Source: Gracilaria caudata (lineage: Eukaryota > Rhodophyta > Florideophyceae > Gracilariales > Gracilariaceae). From it: a stretch of 23,845 nucleotides of DNA. Of the stretch, positions 1 to 9,331 are shown piece by piece. The position numbers were made by a program, and so were the translations under genes. The stretch spans positions 1 through 23,845 of the forward strand of contig JASCIV010000336.1 of assembly GCA_030374735.1 (NCBI GenBank), in the 5' to 3' direction. Under the pieces are notes generated by a model that did no database searches, was not told where the DNA came from, and worked only from the letters and a program-made list of their open reading frames with translations. Positions within the stretch are counted from its first letter, which is position 1, and the number at the start of each line of letters is the position of its first letter.

Positions 1-700
1 GGGACTTGGGCAACCTCGAACTTTGAGGCTCGAAGGCATCGGGCGTGGCCTGCAAGAAGATATCAGTTCGCGGTACGCGCGGATCGACATCTGCATGGGG
101 CGCGGTAGAGGTGGACGAATACACAAAGTGGCGTTCAAGTTATCAAAGCAGCGTTGCGCTCATCGACGTTGTTCGGAATGGCTGCTTGATCTCTTCCAGC
201 GTTTGAGATCTTCACGTCGAACGAGAATCATAGTACGGTTTAATCATCCACGGACACAACGGCCCGCATACATTCGTCTAGGTCGCTATACGCGCAGTTT
301 GCTTCCCAACGGCCTTCTCGTTGTACAGACTCAACACAGCACAAACGAGTTCCGCATCCGCACTTCTAGCCCGATGCTTTCTTTCGAATCGAAGCCATTG
401 CTCTCGCTTTCGTTTCAAGTCCTTCCCGTCTGAACCACTGCATCTTGCCTTTCGTATCGTACCCCGTTCTTCACGTGCACTCCTTTTTCGCCATCTCAAC
501 GCCTTTGTTACGTCCTCTCCTCGATCACGCTCGACGCCACACCGTTCCAGTTCCCGCTACATGTGTCACCGCCTCCTGCCGCGTACCAGGCAAGTCTCAC
601 TACTTCCTCTACTTTCATTTGGTGAGCAACACGCCTCTTGTTGTAGTCATTCAGCAGCGCTCGTGACAATCTCAAACATCCTCGGGGAGCTTCCCGCGCT
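1..700. other. Left-end region, no gene recognised
   Basis: Several short open frames exist on both strands (for example 23-433 plus and 278-499 minus), but they are rich in arginine, serine and leucine, overlap one another and show no domain I recognise. The stretch lies downstream of the minus-strand gene ending at 701, so it probably includes that gene's 3' untranslated region and terminator. A decayed or intron-split gene cannot be excluded. Confidence 0.4.
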
Positions 701-2035
701 TTATTTGAACCGCTTTCTGGCTGGAGAAGAACTACTGCTCGAGCTACTCTCACTAACAGGATGACCTAGGTCCTTCAGTTTCTGCTTGTAACTCTTCTTC
801 TTGGCCTTCTCACGTTTGCGCTTCTGCTCGGAGCGCTGGCGTCCAGCCTTCTCCTTTTCCTTGTCCTTTTTCTCCTCCTGCACACGTCGCTCAGCGTGCT
901 GACGCCTGCTGCTCTCCTTCTGCACACGCCGCTCTGCGTGCTGACGCCTGCTACTCTCCTCCTGCGCCCGTTGCTCCGCGTGCTGGCGCCTGCTGCTTTC
1001 CTCCTGACGCCTGCTACTCTCCTCCTGCGCCCGTTGCTCCGCGTGTTGACGCCTGCTGCTTTCCTCCTGACGCCTGCTACTCTCCTCCTGCACGCGTTGC
1101 TCCGCGTGTTGGCGCCTGCTGCTCTCCTCCTGTGCCCGCTGTTCTGCTTGCTGGCGTCTGGCTCTTTCCTCTTGTTGTCGTCGTCGCAGCTCAATCCCAT
1201 CCCGAACTTTTTCAGCGCCAGGGCTCGATGGGTTGACAAGGTCTCGAGCTTTGAACGTCCCGAGGTGTTCGATATGAACTTCTTCGCTGCCTCTACGAGG
1301 TGGATCGAACTCGTATTCTCCATCTCTCAGCTTTCCCACTATCACAGAGGGATCATGTGTTGGTTTTCCTTTCTGACGGATGTGGGTGTCGATCGTCACT
1401 GAAGTATCCACGCCAGCTCTGGCGTACTTATCGGGCTTTATCTCCAGATCTGTTTTTCTGTTGTGACTTGTACACTCAACAACGGTTTTGATTTTCGACC
1501 CAAGAGGCAAATCTACGCCTTGAGAGCGTGGCGAAAGTTTTTCTCTGTCCGCTCTAGATATGCGTTCGTGGATAGCAAAATCTGCAATCAATACATCAAA
1601 ATACCGACCTGCTGCGTGTGCAGACGAGGACCCTGCCATTGTGCTGCTACCACCGTTGCTTGCACCAGCGCTCGACTGCGCTGAAGCTCCCTGATCCCGT
1701 GGAATGGCGATACTGAGCTCCGTACCGGCTTCCAAGTGTGGTGGTACAGTCCCGGCAGCGATGTTTTTGTCGAATCTGTATTGCAGGTTTGCCTTCTGCC
1801 TAGAGTGATGTGGGTTGCCCATTTCGTATTGGGAGAAGTAGCGCGCAATCAAAACACCATCAATAAGATCGTAGGACCCGTATGTTGATGTGCATATGGT
1901 GTAATAGGTCTCCAAGTCACAAGGTTGAAGGTGTAGCGAACCTATGAGTGAATCGACATGAGATGGTGCTGAATGCGGTTGCTCGTGCTCGACGGACGAG
2001 AGCTGTGGTGGCAGTTGCGGGTTGTCCGGCGACAT
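701..2035 (-). CDS. Uma2-like PD-(D/E)XK nuclease domain fused to heptad-repeat coiled coil
   Basis: The predicted protein has 444 residues and no recognised name. Residues about 50-220 resemble the Uma2/DUF820 restriction-endonuclease-like fold: a DGVLI strand (59-63), a core FDVLIADF (D147), then VVECTS with E187, a basic/acidic stretch ending KYARAGV (K203, Y204, G208-V209), and an ID pair a few residues on. That order (D, E-x-x-S, K-Y-A-x-A-G-V) is the family's catalytic core. A Ser/Gly-rich insert (about 115-140) interrupts the domain. Residues about 283-388 are an Arg/Gln/Glu heptad repeat predicted to form a coiled coil, followed by a Lys-rich segment, a poly-Ser run and a basic tail that could act as a nuclear signal. 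The start at 2035 is the first in-frame ATG; the frame stays open upstream to 2197 without another. Uma2 proteins are common in cyanobacteria and unusual in eukaryotes, so horizontal or plastid-ancestor origin is possible. Whether it cuts DNA is unknown. Confidence 0.72.
   Translation of the reverse strand: MSPDNPQLPPQLSSVEHEQPHSAPSHVDSLIGSLHLQPCDLETYYTICTSTYGSYDLIDGVLIARYFSQYEMGNPHHSRQKANLQYRFDKNIAAGTVPPHLEAGTELSIAIPRDQGASAQSSAGASNGGSSTMAGSSSAHAAGRYFDVLIADFAIHERISRADREKLSPRSQGVDLPLGSKIKTVVECTSHNRKTDLEIKPDKYARAGVDTSVTIDTHIRQKGKPTHDPSVIVGKLRDGEYEFDPPRRGSEEVHIEHLGTFKARDLVNPSSPGAEKVRDGIELRRRQQEERARRQQAEQRAQEESSRRQHAEQRVQEESSRRQEESSRRQHAEQRAQEESSRRQEESSRRQHAEQRAQEESSRRQHAERRVQKESSRRQHAERRVQEEKKDKEKEKAGRQRSEQKRKREKAKKKSYKQKLKDLGHPVSESSSSSSSSPARKRFK
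872..1174 (-). repeat. In-gene 42/21-bp tandem repeat encoding heptads
   Basis: About seven degenerate copies of a 42-bp unit, some interspersed with a 21-bp half unit, encode EESSRRQHAEQRAQ and the seven-residue EESSRRQ. Both lengths are multiples of seven codons, so gain or loss of units preserves reading frame and coiled-coil register. Copies differ by few substitutions (QRA/QRV/RRV), pointing to recent expansion or ongoing homogenisation. Confidence 0.85.
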
Positions 2036-2470
2036 GATGAAGTAGGCAAGAGGTGGGGAGCTGGGAGGAAAGTAGATAAGAAGTTTCGGGGATCGAGTTG
2101 ATGGCCTTGTGCAGTTGATGACGGAGGGGAACGCCCTCAGCTTGATGAGGAAGAAAGGACGACGGTTGGCGCAGATCGAAAGCGGGGAAACACGCACCCG
2201 TATGATATGCTACGAAATGGGCGTCGAGAGACATGGCATCACAGGAGGCGAATAAGGTTAAAAGGCGCGGAGGGTTAAACGGTTAAACAGTGAATGCTAC
2301 ATACGAGCATGCGCCTATGATCTTGCAGCGATGCACGCAATGCGCCGCCAGGCGCAGAATTGCAGCGCGGCTGCATGGACACGTGCGGCTGCAGCAGCAC
2401 GTGTAGCGTGTGGCTGCAGCGTCAAGCGTTTCCGAGTGGGCAGCGACGATGCTATCAACAAATCCAACTG

Positions 2471-2912
2471 GATATTGTGATGTGGACGTGTTATCTGTTC
2501 TCACTCTTGTGGACGACAGAACTCGCTCAAGTGAAATGTTTGCCACAAGAGAAAGATCCACCAAGAAATGTCACGCAAGCCGAGTTTGGTCGCCTTGCAG
2601 GAGGTGCATTGGCCTTCGCAAAGTGAGGTGGCACCAAGGGTCTGCAATGCTCTCCTCATCCGCGTCGTTCGTACGATGAACGGTGGCGAGAATGTTCCGA
2701 GCAAACAAAGATTTGCTCTTTCGCAAAATGTAATTAGCTTACCAGTTCTGCTCAATGTGTTTTTTGGTCCTATCTGATCGCCACAATTGCACCTCTTTAA
2801 CTTTAGTGCTTGCATCTAACTAGAACCTTATTAGACCTGCATCCACCAAAACACATTCCAAGACGTCTGCCCGCTGCCGCAAGAACAAAGTCTTGCAAAC
2901 GAAACGCGCCAT
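2471..2912 (-). repeat. Dispersed repeat, copy 1 (inverted relative to copy 2)
   Basis: The reverse complement of this stretch matches 8305-8816. Shared blocks include CTTGGAATGTGTTTTGGTGG, GGTAAGCTAATTACATT, AGCAAATCTTTGTTTGCTCG and CATCGT/CGTACGAACGA, in the same order with about 75-85 percent identity judged by eye. The central part differs between copies by an indel of several tens of bases near 8430-8500. Conceptual translations of both copies also align, but neither encodes a recognised protein, so this is more likely a non-autonomous transposon relic or old duplication than a gene. Confidence 0.75.
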
Positions 2913-3042
2913 ACTATGAAGGCAGTGACAAAGGTTAAATACCATCGGATTGCAAACCACAGCAATCCCGATTGAATCCGTGAATCTGTGTAAGACTAGT
3001 GCGCGAAAGAAGCAATGAGTTTTCGTCGCAGCGAAACCGTTC

Positions 3043-3070
3043 TACCCTTGGTACCGTCGTACCAAGGGTA
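3043..3070. repeat. Perfect 12-bp hairpin with 4-nt loop
   Basis: TACCCTTGGTAC and its exact reverse complement GTACCAAGGGTA are separated by CGTC. It lies in intergenic DNA and is not followed by a T tract, so a bacterial-type terminator is not implied. It could be a miniature-element relic or a structured RNA segment. Confidence 0.8.
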
Positions 3071-4909
3071 CTGATTCGCAGAGAGCCCGAATACAGATCT
3101 GCGCCGAAGGAAAGCATGTGTGTTTTGTACGAAAAGAAACAAAAAAACGCCTATCATAAACGTGTCCAAGGGTAACTTTTGGTTGTGTTATTAGATGTGC
3201 AAATGATGTCATTGGAGGCGCGAACTGCACGCAAAACTTTTGCCGCGCGCGTCAAGAGTACGACGGTAACCTGCTCGGTAATCCAAGCGCGACCCTGAAC
3301 ATAACCAGGAAAAGGTGAAAAGGGTCCCTTCTCCACTGGAACATGGACAGGCACAACTATTACACATGTACTACAAAAAATTAAAAACAAGATCGAACGT
3401 TGGCGTTGCTCAAGAAGCCCCCCCACACTCGTGCACTGCAAACAGTTGCAAATCTGTGCATGTCGGAGTGTACAACTGACAAAGGGCCCGTCGTTAAAAG
3501 AGTCGAGTGGGTACCGATAATGGTCATACGTAGCGACGGAGAAATTGTTGTGTACGAGGAGAAAAGTTGCAAGTGCTGTATTAACATTACCATACGCTAT
3601 TGAGAATGGAGGCGGGCAGGGTTTGTTGATGATGGCTTGGCGAGAATTGCCAACGGTAGCGATGCGTGGCGAGAGGGTTTGATGTTTTGCATGTGGCGCG
3701 GAGGGAACGTGTACGAGTACCAAAGGTAGCGGCGGTTTTTACGGGTGAGTTTGGTGAGTTTTGGGAATGTACAGAGTGGAGCAAAGATAGAAAAGGTGTA
3801 GACAACTGCTTTATGATAGTGCATAACTTTCACAAAGGAGAAAGCACAGTGAAACAAGATATTGTCTTGCTTACGCCGTGCCGGGCGGAAGGAATCGCGC
3901 TCGGAAACGTTGCAGACGACAGACACAACAGAGAAAAAGAGACGCACACACGCGCGCGGGGTGGGTGGAAAAGGGGGAGGGCGACTAGAATGAAGGGCAG
4001 ACGAGACATCATCGGGGAGTTTATGAAGCGAGTGAGCGTGACCAGCAAACAGATCGCGCACTGTAGCACGACAGCTTGTCACGGTGCGTGCAAGCCAACT
4101 GCTGGTGGCAACCGTCCACGGCGCACTGAGCGTCGACAGTACAAGCGCACAAAAACAATCTCTGTAAGCTTGCCAACAGTGGTGGTCGCTCGCGCTCAAG
4201 CGCGCGCGCGGTTTTGAGGCCGCGCGCAAGCTGAATTTAGAATGAATGGATGCGAACTCCACGCGCGCTCGAGACGTTGGTGCGCGCGCACGCGATGGCG
4301 TTGTTGTTCTGCGCGAATGAGTGGGCGTCGTTTTACGGCCGCTTCTTTTTTAAAAAAGGAAGGCAGTGTAAATGGAGCCAGCCACAGCAAAGTGCACCGC
4401 CATCACCCCCGACGTGGCGCGCGCAAAGCGGCGAGCAAGAATATACGCGCCAATTATATAGAGCACAGCCCTATAATGTTATAACTGTATGTTTTGTGAA
4501 CACCGATAAACGCGGGTTTGGGAATGAGTCGCTCACCGCTCACAAATACATCTGTACCCGAAATACGCGCTCTGTAAGCCGACGATGGTTCGTCGAACGT
4601 GGCGCGGCGCCGCACTTGAGTGGCCGTTTCCAAATTTGCATTGAGCGCAGTGAGCGCGCCACGCTACGTGCCGTCACGCGCGCTACGTGGATGAGCGCTA
4701 TGCCGCTCCCAGTCGCGGGAAAGCGTGCGCCGCCCGCGCCGCGTCGCCACCCGTCGTCATAACCACACCTTCTGCCCATCTCGTCCGCGCTTCGACCCGT
4801 CGTCACCTCATGTCGTGTCCGCGGTGGCCGAAGGTACGGGTACTTGTTCACACACCGTACTGCAAAACCTTCATTCCTCTCTATGGAGGTCGTCATTCGG
4901 CCTGCAATC

Positions 4910-6175
4910 ATGCGTGCGCCATTCGTCGCGCTGCTTCTGCTCTCGGTATTGCCGTGTGCGCGAGCTCACGGCTGCATGAACACGCCGAATCAACGCGGCG
5001 CGCTGGCCCGATTGCCGTACATGCCGTATTCCATTGACGAGGATGCCCCGAAGGACTACTGGTTGCACTTTCCTGCGGGCAGCAAGTCATCTGCACCGGG
5101 CGCCGCCTTGTACAGTCAGAAAGTGGCCGCCGGACCTCGCGGATGGACGCCGTACGATCCGTACCGCGCTGATTTCCGTTGGAGGTCGGGCGTGTGCGGC
5201 GATCCGCTCAAAGGACGTCAGGATCATCTACGTGGTGGCAAGTACTATTACGACGGTCGTATTGTGGCGCGTTATTCTCAGGGAAGTGTGATTGGTATTG
5301 GAATGTCCATTGTGACCCATCATAACGGCTACATTGAGGTCAATTTGTGTGATCCTTCCAAATGCGGCGGCGAGATTAGTCGACATTGTTTCCTGAAGGG
5401 CGCTTGTGTCAAGCTGCGACGCGCTTATAACCCTGTGTGTGAGAGTGGAAAGTCACCGCATTGTGGGCCCATCGATCGACGTTATCCGGGGCGATGGTAC
5501 TTGCCGTGTAATTCTAAGGATCGATGGAACGATTATCGTCCAAAGTATGCCACCTTCCGATTGCCGCCGCACTTTTATTGCAAGCATTGCGTGTTGCAGT
5601 GGTATTGGGTGGCCGCCAATACGTGCAATCCACCAGGCGTGCTGGACTATTTTGACGGCCTTAACCGCCCGTCGTGGGGTACTTGCGGCGGTCAGGGCGG
5701 TGCAAGGGGAGGTGTCACTCGTTTTCAACCGCCCTGTGGCGGAAAACTGTTCCCGGAGGAGTACATTCAATGCGCTGATATCTCTATTGACACCGTGGTG
5801 AGGGCGAGAAGCGCACCGAAGCCCAGACTACCGAGCCCGAAACCGACACCATGGGCGAGAAAAAGTCTGGCTAAGCTGATGCTGTGGGCCGATCGTCAGC
5901 CGTTGAGAGAGCTTGTTGACGGTGCCGTCATCAATATCGCCATGTATGACGGCATTAAGGTGGAAGCTCAACTGGTGAAAGGCGTGAGGACCCCGGGCGT
6001 TCAGTTCTTCTTGAGCGGCAAGAAAATGAACCTCGCCAAGAAGGCACCGTATTTCATGGAAGAGGACGTTTATCGAATGTACTGGAAGAACGTTCCGATT
6101 GGAAAGAAGGTGCGAATCGCCGCGTACTGCAACCTGGAATGGCACAAGGCTGACGTCACTTTTGTTAAACGATAA
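4910..6175 (+). CDS. Secreted AA15-like lytic polysaccharide monooxygenase with extra C-terminal module
   Basis: The 421-residue protein starts with a clear signal peptide (1-19, hydrophobic ALLLLSVL, cut after ARA), exposing His20 as the mature N-terminus. That is the hallmark of copper oxygenases that oxidatively cleave chitin or cellulose. The chitin-binding-type-4/AA15 pattern follows: VCGDP (95-99), GGKYYYDGRI (109-118), a THHNGY motif supplying the second brace histidine (H138), YCKHCVLQWYWVAANTC (223-239) and EEYIQCADI with the likely axial Tyr285. Many cysteines suggest disulphides. A Pro/Lys linker (about 298-315) leads to a ~100-residue domain with DGAVINIA, GVQFFLSG and APYF motifs, resembling an Ig-like beta-sandwich found on secreted proteins. 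The ATG at 4910 has A at -3; an in-frame ATG at 4883 would only lengthen the signal peptide. The substrate is not evident. Confidence 0.85.
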   Translation: MRAPFVALLLLSVLPCARAHGCMNTPNQRGALARLPYMPYSIDEDAPKDYWLHFPAGSKSSAPGAALYSQKVAAGPRGWTPYDPYRADFRWRSGVCGDPLKGRQDHLRGGKYYYDGRIVARYSQGSVIGIGMSIVTHHNGYIEVNLCDPSKCGGEISRHCFLKGACVKLRRAYNPVCESGKSPHCGPIDRRYPGRWYLPCNSKDRWNDYRPKYATFRLPPHFYCKHCVLQWYWVAANTCNPPGVLDYFDGLNRPSWGTCGGQGGARGGVTRFQPPCGGKLFPEEYIQCADISIDTVVRARSAPKPRLPSPKPTPWARKSLAKLMLWADRQPLRELVDGAVINIAMYDGIKVEAQLVKGVRTPGVQFFLSGKKMNLAKKAPYFMEEDVYRMYWKNVPIGKKVRIAAYCNLEWHKADVTFVKR

Positions 6176-6580
6176 CAATCGAACTTTTGAATTGGCGATA
6201 TGGATGGTTGAGAGCTCGGACGTTTTGGTGCACATATCTACTTGTTTCTACCCCGTGTGGTGGTGCGGGGCCTCCCTCGTTGTCTTTGTTGAAACAGTTT
6301 CTCATGCTTCCCTTTTGATGTTTGTACATATCTTCGTGTGTTTCGACGACTTTGTTCCGTTTTCGTTAGTGATTGCGTGAATGTTTGAGAGCGTCGCCCG
6401 ATCGACCTCAATATTGTAAATGAAATCAACCACTTTGAGTCTGAGTTTGATTTGTGCTCAAAGCGTGGAAAGCGCAGCTGCATCTGCTCACCGACATCGC
6501 TGAGAGCGGAGCGAAGTCGCGAGAGGTACAATTTAACAAGGGATGTATGTGTCTTGTGATCTGAATCAAAAATGGCTGCT

Positions 6581-6988
6581 CTACTCAATGGTGTCAATAC
6601 GGGGCAGAATGGGACACCACCAGTGGCAGTTTTGCCCGGTGCACGGCTTTATGAGGCTTCCAACTTTCTTGACGCCTGCCCCTAACCGCCGGAACAGGCA
6701 CGTCGCTGGCCCTCTCCGTCCGGCACTGTGAGCTGCTGATTCCGCTGTCACACCTTCACTTCGCCTGGAGCTCACTTCTACGTGCTCATCTGTGCTTGGT
6801 TTATTGGAGCTTTCACTGTCCGTGCCAGCTTTCGAATGCTTGTCTGTCGACCTCGTCTTGAAAACCCAACGAGTCGCGTGTGCTTTGACTTTTTCTGTCA
6901 GCCGTACACCGCCCATGTTGACGGTGTGAATGTGCCGCTGAATGCGACACAAGCAGTCTCGAACTCGGAAAGTGCGGCGTTCCACCAT
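6581..6988 (-). CDS. Hypothetical hydrophilic protein (doubtful)
   Basis: An ATG-started frame of 135 residues. It is basic at the N-terminus (residues 1-45), then has a Ser/Thr/Lys/Glu-rich stretch (about 46-95) that looks disordered, then a short hydrophobic segment with cysteines near the C-terminus (CTGQNCHWWC). No domain is recognised. The opposite strand is partly open too, so chance is a real possibility. It would be convergent with the LPMO-like gene. Only transcript evidence or conservation in a relative would establish it. Confidence 0.22.
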   Translation of the reverse strand: MVERRTFRVRDCLCRIQRHIHTVNMGGVRLTEKVKAHATRWVFKTRSTDKHSKAGTDSESSNKPSTDEHVEVSSRRSEGVTAESAAHSAGRRGPATCLFRRLGAGVKKVGSLIKPCTGQNCHWWCPILPRIDTIE

Positions 6989-7428
6989 AGTCCAACTTTA
7001 TTCACTCGTTTCGTAACCCTACGACAGACGCGCCTCCCACCCGACTTTTCTCCGACACAGTTTGTCATGTGATTAAATGGTGAAGCACACAGTCACAAGG
7101 AGATTGAGTTGCAATACGTGCGTGTTCCGTACTGAACCAAAGCTGAGCGCGACGCGACGGTTGTTGGCCGAATGTCATTCACTGTCACGGCGTTTGAGCG
7201 AATCTTCCATGTTACCCAAAACGGCGTCCTCTTGAATTGTTTCGAATTGACACCGATATGCTGCACTCACGCACGACTACTACAAGACAGTCAAGCACTC
7301 AGTCTCATGAGCGAACCATCACAATTCGAACAGTCCCTGTCATCTATTCATAGAGTTACCTGCTCCGAAGGAGCCTATGCGCTATGCTCATAGTCTTAAG
7401 AAGTAATTGATCTAGGATACCCGTAAAA

Positions 7429-7442
7429 AGAGAGAGAGAGAG
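7429..7442 (+). repeat. (AG)7 microsatellite
   Basis: Seven uninterrupted AG dinucleotides in intergenic DNA. Confidence 0.9.
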
Positions 7443-7952
7443 TTACCTGCCTCAAGCTGCTTTGAATTTTAGAGTTATTGCCGAGATTACCAGGTTGAAA
7501 TAAACTTCTCTCCACAGAAAGGTTTCTCTCCTCTAGAATGCTAATCACCTATGGGGATACTGTGGAATCAAATCTTGGAGGCTTAAATATCGTCGCACAG
7601 AAACTGGTGGACGTTCTTCTCGACGGGAGGCGTTTGTTAGAGGACGTGCTTCGCATTATTTTTCACATTTGTACCACACTCGCATATCAGAAGCTTCCGG
7701 GTCATAGAGGACGCTATTGCATGAAGATTCGGAGCGTATCCCGTGCAAAACTGGGCTACGAGCACTTTCAGCTTTTCTGGCGGTATACTGTAGTGACTGA
7801 GCAGCTTATTGTCGGAGAGAAAAGAGCTTTCAGGCACAACAGTGAAGAGAGTTGGGTGTCTGGCGTACCAAAGGTACAAATATTCATGATTTTACGTGCT
7901 CTCCTCCCATAATCAGATCTAATCATGAAAGAAATATCCAACCGGGAACGGG

Positions 7953-7970
7953 TGGGTAACGCGTTACCCA
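7953..7970. repeat. 18-bp perfect palindrome
   Basis: TGGGTAACGCGTTACCCA is its own reverse complement with no spacer. It could be a dimeric protein site or a transposon-end relic. A related GGGTAACGC half occurs near 9045, also intergenic. Confidence 0.8.
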
Positions 7971-8304
7971 TATGCGAGAAGATGTCTTTTTTGATTCCAA
8001 AATGCTTGGTTTGCTCGAAGCACAATTCGCACATCAGTTATCGCTTTTCGGACCCCTTCTTTCCCATCTATTCTTGTCCAACTAAATTTGATAGAACCAG
8101 CATTCCGAGATACATGTGTAGATGCAACTCACTGCATTAAATGCTGAGTTTTGAGGTAAGCTAAGCCCCTCAAACTCCCAATACTGCACCTCTGGCCCCC
8201 ATTGCTTTACATAACATAACCCCTGAACGTGGAAGATGAACTCTTTACTTCCAAGAATACAACCACTAGCATTAGTGGTCCCCAGGAAGATACACTTTTG
8301 CCTA

Positions 8305-8816
8305 AAGGGCGCCTTTCTGCTGCAACACTTTGCTTCAGTGGCCGCGGGCAACCGTCTTGGAATGTGTTTTGGTGGATGCAGGTCTATTACGGTCCTAGTT
8401 GGATGCAAGCGCTACGTTCATGTTGACGAAAGTCACCATGTGTTCCATGTTTCTTTTCTCCTTTTCAGGGCAACATGTGAACCACAAAGACGTGCCTTTT
8501 GTGGCGATGCGGTAGAACGACAAACCACATTTGGCAGAACAGGTAAGCTAATTACATTGTGCGGAAGAGCAAATCTTTGTTTGCTCGGAACATTCTCGCA
8601 ACCTTTCATCGTGCGAACGAAGGCGGAGAGCATTGAAGCCCTTAGTTCCACCTCACTTCGTGAACGCCAATGCACCTCCTGCAAGGCGACCAAACCCCGC
8701 AGAATACGCTTGTGTGACATTTCTTGGTGGCTCCTTTTCCTTGTGTCCAAGATTTTGCTTGAGCGAGTTCTGCCATCCACAAGAGAGAGCACAGGTATTA
8801 TGTCTACTTCACAATA
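8305..8816 (+). repeat. Dispersed repeat, copy 2
   Basis: Partner of 2471-2912 in opposite orientation. Similarity begins near GGCGCCTTTC and ends in the TTCACAATA block. This copy has extra sequence near 8430-8500 containing pyrimidine-rich TTTCTTTTCTCCTTTTCAG, which resembles a splice acceptor. A 193-residue open frame spans the element (8236-8817), but its product matches only the other repeat copy. Confidence 0.75.
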
Positions 8817-9331
8817 AACTTGTTCTGTGCCCAGGTACCGTAGAGCTTTCCATCAAGCTCAGAGCGCAATCAGTGTGAGCAGGGGGTGGAAAATGAGCGG
8901 TATCAGCCGATGTCATTTGGTACGAGAAGATCGAAACGTGAACCATGACGGAGGAAAACGAGGGCCGACTAAAGAGACAGTTGCATACGTGCAGGACCCT
9001 CACCGAAAATCGACATCAAGAGTTGGGGCAAAGATTTCTCTGTTGGGTAACGCCTTGTGCGGGTATGACAAACGATAGCAGACATAGTTTGCGTTCTTGT
9101 GCATTCATGTGATCTTTCAGTTCCTGGCTTCTACCTTCGTAGTATGCAGGAGCACTTTCTTTAACTTATGGTGCGAGCTCGTTTTCGGAATGTTCCAGAC
9201 AATGCAATGGACTTGTGAGCAATAGCTTTACCTATAAACAAGGATTGTGTGTATATACGTGCTTTGCCACCGATGGTTATTCTAGTTAGTGTGTCCGAGA
9301 GAGATATACAGTTGAAACATACATGCATCAT

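Larger units (their letters stand above)
2036..4909. other. Intergenic region between Uma2-like gene and LPMO-like gene
   Basis: No convincing gene in 2.9 kb. Long open frames on the minus strand (3154-3723, 3597-4262) have no domain or coding-like composition. The stretch holds one copy of the dispersed repeat, a perfect hairpin, and GC-rich purine/pyrimidine runs with alternating CG near 4198-4235. An AT-rich patch at 4449-4485 could belong to a promoter for the plus-strand gene, but it is over 400 bp from the likely start codon. Confidence 0.5.
6176..9331. other. Intergenic region between LPMO-like and MYB genes
   Basis: This 3.1-kb stretch holds one doubtful minus-strand ORF, a short AG microsatellite, a palindrome and the second copy of the dispersed repeat. 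The rest is AT-richer than the flanking genes and has only short overlapping frames without recognisable domains. Confidence 0.5.

Noticed and set aside
775..1323. Arg-rich 182-residue minus-strand frame and a complementary Leu/Thr/Pro-rich plus frame
   Set aside because: Both are alternate readings of the heptad-repeat DNA in the Uma2-like gene.
3154..4262. Two overlapping long minus-strand frames upstream of the LPMO-like gene
   Set aside because: They lack domains, are Cys/His/Ser-rich, overlap in different frames and sit in repeat-bearing intergenic sequence.
7538..7912. 124-residue plus-strand frame with an ATG
   Set aside because: No recognisable domain, AT-rich unlike the genuine genes, and the opposite strand is also open; chance cannot be excluded.
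8236..8817. 193-residue plus-strand frame
   Set aside because: Coincides with the dispersed repeat; its only visible match is the other repeat copy, so it is treated as part of the element.
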